Assembly: GCA_018336035.1 (NCBI GenBank)
Contig: JAGXRD010000030.1
Location: forward strand, 43,709-107,708
DNA from: Alphaproteobacteria bacterium
GTDB taxonomy: Bacteria > Pseudomonadota > Alphaproteobacteria > Ferrovibrionales > Ferrovibrionaceae
DNA length: 64,000 bases
Reading direction: 5' to 3'
Part shown: positions 43,065-51,158 of the stretch, piece by piece
Position numbering within the stretch: position 1 is the stretch's first letter
Layout of the letters: the number at the start of each line of letters is the position of its first letter
The notes under the pieces: generated by a model
What the model saw: the letters and a program-made list of their open reading frames with translations, nothing else
The model's database searches: none
What the model was told of the DNA's origin: nothing
Made by a program: the position numbers and the translations under genes

Positions 43065-44243
43065 TCAACCTGGCTTTCCATCCATGCGCATCCGCAGCAG
43101 CATCGGCGCGTAGCGTAGCAGGAACAGACCGAAGGCGGCTTCCCAGGCGAGGCCGGCGGCGCAAAGCAGCGGCAACATCCAGTCGGTCTGAAGTCCAGCC
43201 CACAGGCGGAACACGGCGGCCAGCGTGATCGCGACGTAAATGGCAATCTCCCACCCTCCGGCACGCAACGGCCGTCCGGTATGGCCGAGCGAACTGCGCG
43301 TCATCATGCCCAGCATCAGTCCAGCCATGGCGCCGACGCCGAGCGCATGCAGCGCCAGCGCGGGCGATACCAGATCGAGATAGGCGAGCCCGCGCAGCAG
43401 CAGCGCCACCGGCAGCCAGGCATAGGCGATATGCAAGATCGCCAGCAGCGGCAGACGCAGCGCGCGATGGCTGCGCCATTGCTGCAGCCGTGCAGCATGA
43501 ATGAGAGCTGCGAGGATGTTGACGACAGCCAGAGGCACGGCCGGAACCGGCACGATCTGCGCCGCGATATCCAGCGCGACGGCAAGGCCGAGCGCGATCA
43601 GCGCCACACGATCCCGCAACGGCGCGGGGGCCACGCTGACCTGCGCGCCGGTCATGGTGAAACTCGGGATCACGCGGCCGGCAATCACCGCGATCAGCAT
43701 GGCGACCATGCCGAAGCCGAGCGCACGGGCGACGGCGATCTGGTCGAGATGATGCAGCAGGTTGGCAAGGCTCAGCAGAGTCAGCACGATCACCGGCAGC
43801 CAGGGCCGGCGCTGGCCGCGCGGTGGTGTCATGGCGGCAATCGGCCTGGCCACGGCAATGGCGATGGCGGGCAGAAAAACCAGGTCGATGGCGGCAGCGA
43901 TGACTGGCGTGGCGATGAAGGGCGCGATACGGCCGGCCAGCCAGAGCAGCACCAGGGCGGCCAGTGCGCGCCCGCGCGGGGTGTCGCCGCCGGTCCAGTG
44001 CCGCACGGCGGTGAACAGGAAGCCGGCGATAATGGCGGCGGCAAAGCCGAACAGCATCTCATGCGCATGCCAGCCGAGCGGATCTGGCACCGGCAGCGTC
44101 AGATGCCCGTCCAGCGTGGCGAGCCAGAGCGGCAGCAGGATCACGGCCGATGCCGCACCGACGAGATAGAAGGGCCGGAAGCCCAGCGCCAGAACCGGCC
44201 AGGGCTGCGAAATGGGGGCGGGGGTGAGGGCGGCGGCTGTCAT
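43065..44243 (-). CDS. nnrS: NnrS family membrane protein
   Basis: A 392-residue haem/copper-binding membrane protein with about 12 spans. NnrS landmarks include LGFRPFYLVGAASAVI near the N-terminus, LGWHAHEMLFGFAAAIIAGFLFTAV and RVIPSFTM. NnrS protects cells from nitrosative stress and is usually in NsrR or NnrR regulons. It sits between a small membrane-protein gene and truncated haemoglobin in one direction, downstream of the NsrR-like boxes. Confidence 0.93.
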   Translation of the reverse strand: MTAAALTPAPISQPWPVLALGFRPFYLVGAASAVILLPLWLATLDGHLTLPVPDPLGWHAHEMLFGFAAAIIAGFLFTAVRHWTGGDTPRGRALAALVLLWLAGRIAPFIATPVIAAAIDLVFLPAIAIAVARPIAAMTPPRGQRRPWLPVIVLTLLSLANLLHHLDQIAVARALGFGMVAMLIAVIAGRVIPSFTMTGAQVSVAPAPLRDRVALIALGLAVALDIAAQIVPVPAVPLAVVNILAALIHAARLQQWRSHRALRLPLLAILHIAYAWLPVALLLRGLAYLDLVSPALALHALGVGAMAGLMLGMMTRSSLGHTGRPLRAGGWEIAIYVAITLAAVFRLWAGLQTDWMLPLLCAAGLAWEAAFGLFLLRYAPMLLRMRMDGKPG

Positions 44244-44266
44244 GAGATCACCTTGAAAGATAAGGG

Positions 44267-44292
44267 CCGCAGGCAGGAGCGCCTGCCTGCGG
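44267..44292 (-). terminator. Hairpin between the small membrane protein gene and nnrS
   Basis: CCGCAGGCAGG and CCTGCCTGCGG form a perfect 11-bp stem around a 4-base loop in the 57-base gap. No T run follows on either strand, so it may set the mRNA ratio of the two genes rather than end the transcript. Confidence 0.5.
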
Positions 44293-44300
44293 TGCCTGCA

Positions 44301-44741
44301 TTAGCGGGCCGCGATCACCGCCAGGCAGATGCCGATGGTGGCAAAGGCCAGCCCGACCGGGATCAACGTCACCTGGATCATCGCGCTCCAGCCGCTCATC
44401 GGACCGGTCCAGGTGGCGATGCTGCCATTGAGGAAGTCACGCAAGCTCGGCGCCGCCTGGCCGCCATGGCGTTCGCGCAGCATGGTCTCGCCGAGCCGCG
44501 CCATCACATAAGGCGTGCCGACATACATCGCGACATAGACCGTGCTGATCGCCACCATGAAGGCGGCATGGGCATAGGCCCCGAAGGTGAGCCAGTAGGC
44601 CAGCATCATCGCGCCGGCGGCGCCGACCGGAATGCCGAACGCGGCATAGGGCAGCGTGTCGTAGACCGGGATGTTGTGGCCGGCGGCCGGCAAGGCGGTG
44701 GCGGCCTGCAACTGGGTCTTCAGATTGGCTTCGTACCGCAT
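44301..44741 (-). CDS. Small membrane protein of unknown function in the NsrR unit
   Basis: A 146-residue protein I do not recognise. It has a soluble N-terminal stretch of about 30 residues, two membrane spans (about 30-85), a loop with TMLRERHGGQAAPSLRDFLNGSIATWTGPMSG, and a last span at the C-terminus. It is the first gene after the nsrR-facing promoter and precedes nnrS, so it is probably part of the NO response. Confidence 0.7.
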   Translation of the reverse strand: MRYEANLKTQLQAATALPAAGHNIPVYDTLPYAAFGIPVGAAGAMMLAYWLTFGAYAHAAFMVAISTVYVAMYVGTPYVMARLGETMLRERHGGQAAPSLRDFLNGSIATWTGPMSGWSAMIQVTLIPVGLAFATIGICLAVIAAR

Positions 44742-44771
44742 GGCGTGTTCCTTTCGTGTCTGGACGCCTTA

Positions 44772-44794
44772 ATTAAGTATCTGAAATGCATCTT
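44772..44794. promoter_or_regulatory. NsrR-type operator, promoter of the membrane-protein/nnrS unit
   Basis: The right half AAATGCATCTT (44784-44794) is an exact NsrR half-site; the left half ATTAAGTATCT agrees at most positions with AAGATGYATTT in the 11-1-11 spacing. It lies about 30-50 bases before the start of the 146-residue protein gene. Confidence 0.65.
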
Positions 44795-44820
44795 ATTGAA
44801 TTTCGACTCTATATCAAGTA

Positions 44821-44836
44821 AATAAGATGCATATTT
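44821..44836. promoter_or_regulatory. Second NsrR half-site, facing nsrR
   Basis: AATAAGATGCATATTT contains the NsrR half-site AAGATGCAT and is the exact reverse complement, over 12 bases, of ATGCATCTTATT at 44786-44797. The opposite half beyond it is poor, so autoregulation through this site is possible but less certain. Confidence 0.5.
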
Positions 44837-44871
44837 TTGTCGCAGCCGTCACAGCCCCGCCGGGTCCCACT

Positions 44872-45318
44872 ATGCACCTGACTTTGCACACAGATTACGC
44901 GATGCGCCTGCTCATGTTCTTAGGGCTCAACCCCGAGCGGCGCTGCACCATCGAGGAGATCGCCCAGCATTACGGCGTGTCGCGCAATCACCTGATGAAA
45001 GTGGCGCTGACGCTCACGCAGCAGGGCTTTGTCGAGTCCCTGCGGGGCCGCAATGGCGGGCTGAGGCTGGGCAAGCCGCCGGCCGGGATCGGCGTCGGCG
45101 CGGTGGTGCGCGCCACCGAGGATAATTTCGATCTGGTGGAATGTTTCGACGCGAAGAGCAATACCTGCCCGATTGCGTCAGCCTGCCTGCTGCAGCAGCC
45201 ATTTGCCGAAGCGGTGCGCGCGTTTATCGCGGTGCTCGACCGCTACACGCTGGCCGACCTGCTGGCCAATCCGAAAATCCTGAAATCGATGCGCCGGCTG
45301 CTGGATCTACGCGACTGA
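44872..45318 (+). CDS. nsrR: Rrf2-family nitric oxide-sensing repressor NsrR
   Basis: A 148-residue Rrf2 protein. The N-terminus MHLTLHTDYAMRLLMFLGL supports the start at 44872; a frame beginning at 44827 adds 15 residues. The winged helix is IEEIAQHYGVSRNHLMKV, and Cys91, Cys99 and Cys105 give the Fe-S ligand set of NsrR. NO on the cluster releases repression. It is divergent from the small membrane protein, nnrS and truncated haemoglobin, with matching boxes between. Confidence 0.88.
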   Translation: MHLTLHTDYAMRLLMFLGLNPERRCTIEEIAQHYGVSRNHLMKVALTLTQQGFVESLRGRNGGLRLGKPPAGIGVGAVVRATEDNFDLVECFDAKSNTCPIASACLLQQPFAEAVRAFIAVLDRYTLADLLANPKILKSMRRLLDLRD

Positions 45319-45325
45319 ATTGGCG

Positions 45326-45919
45326 TCAGTCGAACACTTCGCCGGGATAGAGGCCCCAGAGCGAGTTGCGCGGCATCCAGCCCTTGGTGCCGGCAATCTC
45401 CACCTGGCACCACATGGCATCTGGGCATTTGCGCAGCCGCGCCTGCACGCCGGTTTCGGCGGTCAGCAGCACATCAGTATCGACGTCGGGTTTGCGATAC
45501 AGCGCACGCACGCCGCCTTCGACCACGGCATAGCGCTTGCCCGAGGTCAGGTTCTTATGCACCCAGGTCTCGGTGCCGTCGTGGTCGCGGATGCGGCGCC
45601 AGTATTCGTATTCCGCCACCACTTCCACCGGCAGGCCGCGGCGCTGGTACTGCCATGCGATCGGATAGCGCGAGCCCGGGCCGGTGCGGGCATTCACCTT
45701 CTCGGCGGCGAGACTGACGAAGCGTGGCAGCGGCAGGCCGGAATCGATGCCCTTCTCGGGCAGGTCGGCTGGCGCCGTTGTTTGAGCGACTGTGACGGTG
45801 CTGACCGGTGCGGGAGTCGCGGAAACCGGGGTCAGCGGCGTCTGCTTCGCCTCGGCCGCCAGCGATGGCGGGGCAAGCAGGACCAGACTCAGACTGAAGA
45901 CGGCGACGCGGAACAGCAT
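45326..45919 (-). CDS. Exported SH3-domain protein
   Basis: A 197-residue protein starting at 45919 with a signal peptide (MLFRVAVFSLSLVLLAPPSLAAEA), a proline/threonine-rich linker and two bacterial SH3-like modules: VNARTGPGSRYPIAWQYQRRGLPVEVV and VRALYRKPDVDTDVLLTAETGVQARL. This is the DUF1058/SH3_4 pattern common in alphaproteobacteria. It is probably periplasmic and may bind cell wall. A frame extending upstream to 46228 lacks similarity. Confidence 0.85.
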   Translation of the reverse strand: MLFRVAVFSLSLVLLAPPSLAAEAKQTPLTPVSATPAPVSTVTVAQTTAPADLPEKGIDSGLPLPRFVSLAAEKVNARTGPGSRYPIAWQYQRRGLPVEVVAEYEYWRRIRDHDGTETWVHKNLTSGKRYAVVEGGVRALYRKPDVDTDVLLTAETGVQARLRKCPDAMWCQVEIAGTKGWMPRNSLWGLYPGEVFD

Positions 45920-46028
45920 GTAAGCGGTGACTAGCCCAGAACCGGCAAAGGAAACGTTAAGACCGAATCGGTTCTCAGTGCCCGGATGGTAGCAGGGGTG
46001 AGTCAGGCTGCAAGTCATGATCCGCCCT

Positions 46029-46835
46029 TCAGGCTTGCGCGCGGGCCACCACGAAGCCGCCGCCATCGCGGTAGATTGCCAGGGTGAGCCGTTCGGTCGG
46101 CAGCTGCATCTCGCGCCGGCCGCCCTGCAGCATGGCCGCCGCCGACCAGGCCTCTGCCGGCAGGCCCAGCGCCGTCGCCAGCTCAAGGCCGGGATCGGGC
46201 CAGGTGGGACAGAGGGCGGCAAAGGCATCGTTGCAGAAGGTCAGTTCGCCATCTGCATTGAGCAGGGCGAGCGGATCGGGCGTTGCCTGCATCGCCGCCT
46301 CGCAGCGTTCGGCCAGGTTGCGGCTGACATCCAGGTCCTGGCGCAGCGCGCGCACGGTGATGGCGGTGAGCGCCAGCTTGGCGAGTTGTGCCAGTCTGCC
46401 ACGTTCGCCGTCATCGAAACTGCTGCGCGGCTCCGGGCCCAGAATGCAGACCGTGCCGATGGTATAGCCGCTCGGCAGCAGGATGGGCGCGCCGGCATAA
46501 AAGCGGATGAAGGGCGGTCCGGTCACCAGTGGATTGTCGTGAAACCGCTCATCCTGGCTGGCGTCGAGAATGACAAAGACATCTTCCTGCAGGATGGCAT
46601 GGCCGCAAAAGGAAACCGAGCGGGGCGTTTCGGGCGCGTCCAGGCCGATGCGGGCCTTGAACCACTGGCGCTCGGCATCGATCAGGGTGACCAGGCAGGT
46701 CGGCACAGCGAACAGCGCCTGGCCGATCTGCACGATGGCGTCGAAATCCGGCTCGGTGGCGGTGTCCAGCAAAGGCAGGGCATGCAGGGCCGCGAGGCGG
46801 AAGGGTTCGTTGCCGGGTTTAGGCGGCGCGATCAT
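46029..46835 (-). CDS. GAF-PAS sensor protein without output domain
   Basis: A 268-residue protein with a GAF domain (about 25-165; PTCLVTLIDAERQWFKARIGL, SFCGHAILQEDVFVILDA, FYAGAPILLPSGYTIGTVCILGPEPR) then a linker helix and a PAS-like tail (PDPLALLNADGELTFCNDAFAALC). No kinase, GGDEF or helix-turn-helix is present. It overlaps the upstream PAS gene by ATGA, so the two are co-translated. Confidence 0.83.
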   Translation of the reverse strand: MIAPPKPGNEPFRLAALHALPLLDTATEPDFDAIVQIGQALFAVPTCLVTLIDAERQWFKARIGLDAPETPRSVSFCGHAILQEDVFVILDASQDERFHDNPLVTGPPFIRFYAGAPILLPSGYTIGTVCILGPEPRSSFDDGERGRLAQLAKLALTAITVRALRQDLDVSRNLAERCEAAMQATPDPLALLNADGELTFCNDAFAALCPTWPDPGLELATALGLPAEAWSAAAMLQGGRREMQLPTERLTLAIYRDGGGFVVARAQA

Positions 46836-47299
46836 TTGAAGGCCCTTTTCCAGTCGATGCCGGCCAGATCATAGACGGCATGGATGATGCGGACATGCAG
46901 CCTGGGATCGCAGAATGGCAGCAGCAGCATTTCGAAATCCGCCGCGCCATCGCTGCCGCGGTTGCGTCGCACGTCCGGCTGGCGGCTGCTGACGATGCGA
47001 TGATATGGCGCCGTCACGGCGGCGCGGATCACCGGTGACTTCAATTCGGCAAAGCGCATGCCTGGTTTGCAGTCGGGCATGATGTTGGTCAGGGCGAGGC
47101 CGATATGCTTGAACACCGGCCCGCCCTCGGCCGGCAGCAGCACGGCGGCCGAACTGGCGCTGGCATCTTGCACCGCGTCGACGCTGGCGAAGGCGTTATA
47201 GTCGGTGACGCCCGGCATCAGGAAATTGCCGCGATAATGAATCCAGTCCTGATGCAGCTGGCGCAGTTTCGGCGAGAGGATATCGATCCAGTTGATCAT
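46832..47299 (-). CDS. Small PAS-like (PAS_5-type) protein
   Basis: A 155-residue protein. The start LRQLHQDWIHYRGNFLMPGVTDYNAF resembles the PAS_5 proteins of alphaproteobacteria (compare the protein at 28420), followed by HIGLALTNIMPDCKPGMRFAEL and FEMLLLPFCDP. No output domain. It is translationally coupled to the GAF-PAS gene, which suggests a shared sensory role. Confidence 0.65.
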   Translation of the reverse strand: MINWIDILSPKLRQLHQDWIHYRGNFLMPGVTDYNAFASVDAVQDASASSAAVLLPAEGGPVFKHIGLALTNIMPDCKPGMRFAELKSPVIRAAVTAPYHRIVSSRQPDVRRNRGSDGAADFEMLLLPFCDPRLHVRIIHAVYDLAGIDWKRAFK

Positions 47300-47364
47300 C
47301 CGAATCCGGCAATCTGTCGGGCCAGTCGGAGTTTAATCAGGCTGAGTCGCGCGCGGCAATCGGC

Positions 47365-48678
47365 TTATGCGCGGTCGATCAGATGCAGATAGCTGCCGAA
47401 CACGCTGCCGTCGCGGCAGCCGGCCGTGCCGAGCACAGTGCCGGTAGCATCTTCGGTACTGAATAGCGGTATCATGATGCCATCGCCGTCCGTTTGGATC
47501 GAATAGTGGAATTCGTGACCGCGAAAGCGGCTGCCCTTTGCGCCCAGCGGCGAATCGGCCAGCGCCGTGATGCGGCGATAGCCCAGCTGGCGTTTCGGCT
47601 GCGCGAAGCTGGTGGCCACCGGCAGCAGTCCGGCCATGGCATGCTCCTGGCCCTCGGCGTCGGTCAGACTGCGCCCCAGCAGCATGAAGCCGCCGCATTC
47701 GCCGTAGATCGCAGCCTTGCGCGCGGCAGCGGCGCGCAGGCCCTGCAACATGGTGCCATTTCCGGCGAGCCGTCCGGCCTGCAGTTCGGGATAGCCGCCG
47801 GGCAGGAAGATTGCATCACAGTCTTGTGCCGGCGCTTCATCCTGCAGCGGCGAGAAGAAGCTCAGTTCGGCACCCTGGTTGCGCCAGCCCTGCAGCAGAT
47901 GCGGATAGCTGAAGGCAAAGGCGGCATCCTGCGCCACCGCGATCTGCTGGCCCAGCGGCGGCAGCGGGCGCAGCGTCGCATCGGGCTGCAGCTTCAGCGG
48001 CCGCAAGACATGTTCCAGCAGCGCGCGGTCGAGATGCCGATGCAGCCAGTCGGCGGCGGTATCGAGGAAAAGATCGAGATCGGCATGTTCGCCGGCCTGC
48101 ATCAGACCCAGATGCCGGCTCGGCAGTGCCAGATCCTCCTGCGTCGGCAAGGCCGCCAGCACCGGCATGTCGATCTGTTGCAATGCCGCACGCAGCAGGG
48201 CTTCGTGGCGCAGCGATGCCACGCGGTTGAGGATCACGCCGGCCACGGTCACATCCTGGCGCAGGCTGCGGAAACCATGTGCGATCGCCGCGACCGACTG
48301 GCTCTGGCGCGCCGCATCGATCACCAGGATCACCGGCAGGTTCAGCAGGGCGGCGAGGTCGGCGGTCGAACCCGCGCCATTGGCGGCACCATCGAACAGG
48401 CCCATCACGCCTTCGATGATCGCCAGGTCGGCATCCTGCGCGCCGGCGACGACCGCCGCTGCGAGGGTCTCGGCCCGCATCGCGAAGCCATCGAGGTTGT
48501 AGCAGGGGCGGCCGGTGCCGGCGGCGCCGCGCAGAAAGGCGCCGTCGATATAGTCAGGCCCGGTTTTGAACGGCGCCACGATACGGCCTTCGCGCGTCAG
48601 CAGGCGCAGCAGCGCCTGGGTCACGGTGGTTTTGCCGCTGCCCGAGGCGGGCGCGGCGATTACGACGCCGCCTGGCAT
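47365..48678 (-). CDS. cobB: Cobyrinate a,c-diamide synthase (hydrogenobyrinate-type CobB)
   Basis: ATP- and glutamine-dependent amidation of the a and c side chains of the corrin ring. The 437-residue protein has an N-terminal P-loop-like ATPase (IAAPASGSGKTTVTQALL) and a C-terminal class I glutaminase with the nucleophilic Cys in YGECGGFMLLGRSL. With CobN also present, hydrogenobyrinic acid is the likely substrate. Its start lies inside the 3' end of cobA (19-base overlap). Confidence 0.94.
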   Translation of the reverse strand: MPGGVVIAAPASGSGKTTVTQALLRLLTREGRIVAPFKTGPDYIDGAFLRGAAGTGRPCYNLDGFAMRAETLAAAVVAGAQDADLAIIEGVMGLFDGAANGAGSTADLAALLNLPVILVIDAARQSQSVAAIAHGFRSLRQDVTVAGVILNRVASLRHEALLRAALQQIDMPVLAALPTQEDLALPSRHLGLMQAGEHADLDLFLDTAADWLHRHLDRALLEHVLRPLKLQPDATLRPLPPLGQQIAVAQDAAFAFSYPHLLQGWRNQGAELSFFSPLQDEAPAQDCDAIFLPGGYPELQAGRLAGNGTMLQGLRAAAARKAAIYGECGGFMLLGRSLTDAEGQEHAMAGLLPVATSFAQPKRQLGYRRITALADSPLGAKGSRFRGHEFHYSIQTDGDGIMIPLFSTEDATGTVLGTAGCRDGSVFGSYLHLIDRA

Positions 48679-49475
48679 GATGTGCTTAAGGTGGCTTGCA
48701 GGTCGCTGCGACCGAAGGCGGCCTGCAGATCGACCACCTCGCCGACCACCAGCAAAGCCGGCGGTGTCATGCCGGCCGCCTGCGCATCAGCGCAGATGCG
48801 GTCGAGCGTGCTGGTCAGCACGCGCATCTGCGGCAGCGTGGCATCCTGCACCAGCGCGGCGGGGCGGTCGCCGCTTAAGCCCGCATGGCGAAGCTTCGCT
48901 GTCAGGATGTCGAGATGCTTCATCGCCATGTAGATCACCAGCACCGGCGAGGCGCGCACCATCGCCGCCCAGTCGAGGCTGTCGGGCACGTCGCCGCTGG
49001 CGTTATGCCCGGTCAGGAAGGTGACGCAGGAATTGGTGTCGCGATGGGTCAGTGGAATGCCGGCATAGGCCAGCCCGCCGATGCCGGCGGAAATGCCGGG
49101 AATGATGCGGAAAGGGATACCTGAGTCACGCAGGGAGAGCGCTTCTTCCGCGCCGCGGCCGAAGACAAAGGGATCGCCGCCCTTCAGCCGCAGCACGCGT
49201 TTGCCCTGGCGTGCCAGGTCGACCAGCCGTTCGGAAATATCGCGCTGCTTCGGCGAGGGCTTGCCGCCGCGCTTGCCCGCGTATTCCAGGATGGCGGTGG
49301 GCCGCGCACAGCGCAGGATCGCCTCGCCCACCAGTGCGTCGTAGATCACGATATCCGCCTGGTTCAGCGCATTGACCGCATGCAGGGTCAGCAGGCCCGG
49401 ATCGCCGGGGCCGGCGCCGGCCAGCCAGACCCAGCCGGGCTGGAAAACGGGCATATCGAGGGCGGGCAGCTGCAT
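48660..49475 (-). CDS. cobA: Uroporphyrinogen-III C-methyltransferase (SUMT)
   Basis: Makes precorrin-2 by SAM-dependent methylation at C2 and C7. Landmarks are LAGAGPGDPGLLTLHAVNAL near the N-terminus, VLRLKGGDPFVFGRGAEEA and the GIPLTHRD motif. I chose the ATG at 49475 (271 residues); ATG at 49502 is possible. It has no fused CysG dehydrogenase/chelatase domain, as expected for a B12 enzyme. It is divergent from cobK. Confidence 0.93.
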   Translation of the reverse strand: MQLPALDMPVFQPGWVWLAGAGPGDPGLLTLHAVNALNQADIVIYDALVGEAILRCARPTAILEYAGKRGGKPSPKQRDISERLVDLARQGKRVLRLKGGDPFVFGRGAEEALSLRDSGIPFRIIPGISAGIGGLAYAGIPLTHRDTNSCVTFLTGHNASGDVPDSLDWAAMVRASPVLVIYMAMKHLDILTAKLRHAGLSGDRPAALVQDATLPQMRVLTSTLDRICADAQAAGMTPPALLVVGEVVDLQAAFGRSDLQATLSTSCQAAS

Positions 49476-49536
49476 GGCCGCAGAGTACAGGAGCACATTC
49501 ATCATGTATACTTGGCGCGGATAATGTGGAGGCGAC

Positions 49537-50310
49537 ATGGCGCGGCTGCGCAACCTGCTGCTGCTCGGCGGTACCGGCGAGGCGCTGCGTCTGGCGCGTG
49601 AGCTGCACGGCCATGGCCGCCTGCGCTGCATCTCCTCGCTGGCCGGGCGGACCGAAGTGCCGGAGCAACCGCCGGGCGAGCTGCGCGTTGGCGGCTTCGG
49701 CGGCGTCGAGGGTCTGACCGATTATCTCTCGACGGAAAAGATCGATCTTGTGCTGGATGCCACGCATCCGTTTGCGGCGCAGATGGCGCGGCATGCGCAT
49801 GATGCCTGCAGGTTGCTCGGCATCCCGCGCGCGAAGCTGGTGCGGCCGGCCTGGGTGGCGGCGCCGGGCGACCGCTGGAGCCTGATGCCCAGCATTGCGG
49901 CGGCGGCCACCTTCCTGCGCTTCCACCCGGCACAGCGGATTTTCCTCGCCATCGGCCGGCAGGATCTCGGCGCCTTCGTGCCTTTGGGCGAAGAAGATAC
50001 GCCGCATGGCCATGAAAGATGGTTTCTGATCCGCAGCATCGATCCACCGGCAGCGGGCACGGCGCTGCCCAGAGGCGAATTGCTGCTGGCGCGCGGGCCG
50101 TTCACGCCTGACGATGAGAAGGCATTGATGCAGCAGCATCGCATCGACCTGCTGGTGACGCGCAATTCCGGCGGCTCGGCGGCCAAGATCGCGGCGGCGG
50201 CGGAGCTGCATCTGCCGGTACTGATGATCGAACGCCCGCCGCTGCCACCCGGCGAGGTGCTGGAATCGGTCAGTGCCGCGCTGAGCTGGATCAATATTCA
50301 CGCGGTGTAG
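49537..50310 (+). CDS. cobK: Precorrin-6A reductase
   Basis: NADPH-dependent reduction of the corrin macrocycle. The 257-residue protein starts NLLLLGGTGEALRLARELHG, the CobK/CbiJ nucleotide motif, contains VLDATHPFAAQMARHAHDAC, and ends with VTRNSGGSAAKIAAAAEL. It is the only biosynthetic gene of the cluster on the + strand, set between cobA (divergent) and cobM (convergent), so it needs its own promoter in the 61 bases before it. Confidence 0.92.
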   Translation: MARLRNLLLLGGTGEALRLARELHGHGRLRCISSLAGRTEVPEQPPGELRVGGFGGVEGLTDYLSTEKIDLVLDATHPFAAQMARHAHDACRLLGIPRAKLVRPAWVAAPGDRWSLMPSIAAAATFLRFHPAQRIFLAIGRQDLGAFVPLGEEDTPHGHERWFLIRSIDPPAAGTALPRGELLLARGPFTPDDEKALMQQHRIDLLVTRNSGGSAAKIAAAAELHLPVLMIERPPLPPGEVLESVSAALSWINIHAV

Positions 50311-50314
50311 AAGG

Positions 50315-50384
50315 CCCTCACCCTCCCACCGCTTCGCGGCGGGGCCCTCCCTCTCCCGCTTGCGGGAGAGGGTTGGGATGAGGG
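50315..50384. terminator. Bidirectional terminator-like palindrome between cobK and cobM
   Basis: CCCTCTCCCGC and GCGGGAGAGGG (50349-50372) form a perfect 11-bp stem with a 2-base gap, flanked by a second inverted pair (CCCTCACCCTCCC...GGGATGAGGG). It fills the gap between two convergent genes. The sequence resembles a widespread proteobacterial palindromic repeat. Confidence 0.65.
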
Positions 50385-51158
50385 CTACTTAGCTTTCTTC
50401 TTCCCCGGCCGCAGCACATGCACATGCTGCGGGTCATACAGCGCGCTGTCGCGGAATTCGGCGGCCTCGTCCAGCACGCGGCCGACCAGAATCAGCGCCG
50501 TGCGGGTGATTTTCGCGGCGCGCACTTTCGCGGCAATGGTGCTGAGTGTGGCGCGAATGATCTCCTGGTCGGGCCAGGTGGCGCGTACGACGACCGCCAC
50601 CGGACAGTCCGCGCCGTAATGCGGCGTCAGTTCCTCCACCACATGTTTGATGTTGCGGATCGACAGGTGGATCGCCAGCGTGGCACCCGTGCGACCAAAA
50701 TTTGCCAGCGTTTCGCCCTTCGGCATATCCGACGACTTCATGGTCGTGCGGGTCAGGATCACGCTCTGCGCGATATCGGGCAATGTCAGTTCGGTCTGCA
50801 AAGCGGCGGCGGCGGCGGCGAAGGCCGGCACGCCCGGCGTGATCGTGTAAGGGATGCCGAGCGCTTTCAGGCGACGGATCTGTTCGGCAATCGCGCCATA
50901 GAGCGACGGATCGCCGGAATGCACGCGCGCGACATCCTGCTTTTTCGCATGCGCGGCCGCGATCTCGGCCATGATCTCGTTCAGGTCGAGCGGCGCGGTG
51001 TCGATCACGCGGGCGCCCTTTGGGGCCAGGGTGACGACTTCCTTCGGCACCAGCGAGCCGGCGTAAAGACAGACCTTGCATTTTTTGATCAGTGCCGCGC
51101 CGCGCAGGGTGATCAGGTCGGGCGCGCCGGGGCCGGCGCCGATGAAATGGACGGTCAT
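50385..51158 (-). CDS. cobM: Precorrin-4 C11-methyltransferase
   Basis: SAM-dependent methylation at C11 of precorrin-4. The 257-residue tetrapyrrole methylase starts [19 protein letters not shown] and carries [27 protein letters not shown] and [15 protein letters not shown], all typical of CobM/CbiF. Its start overlaps the cbiG-cobJ stop by ATGA; the C-terminus is lysine-rich. Confidence 0.94.
   Translation of the reverse strand: MTVHFIGAGPGAPDLITLRGAALIKKCKVCLYAGSLVPKEVVTLAPKGARVIDTAPLDLNEIMAEIAAAHAKKQDVARVHSGDPSLYGAIAEQIRRLKALGIPYTITPGVPAFAAAAAALQTELTLPDIAQSVILTRTTMKSSDMPKGETLANFGRTGATLAIHLSIRNIKHVVEELTPHYGADCPVAVVVRATWPDQEIIRATLSTIAAKVRAAKITRTALILVGRVLDEAAEFRDSALYDPQHVHVLRPGKKKAK

Noticed and set aside
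47300..47364. A small gene between cobB and the PAS gene
   Set aside because: The 65-base gap is too short and shows no start with a ribosome-binding site.
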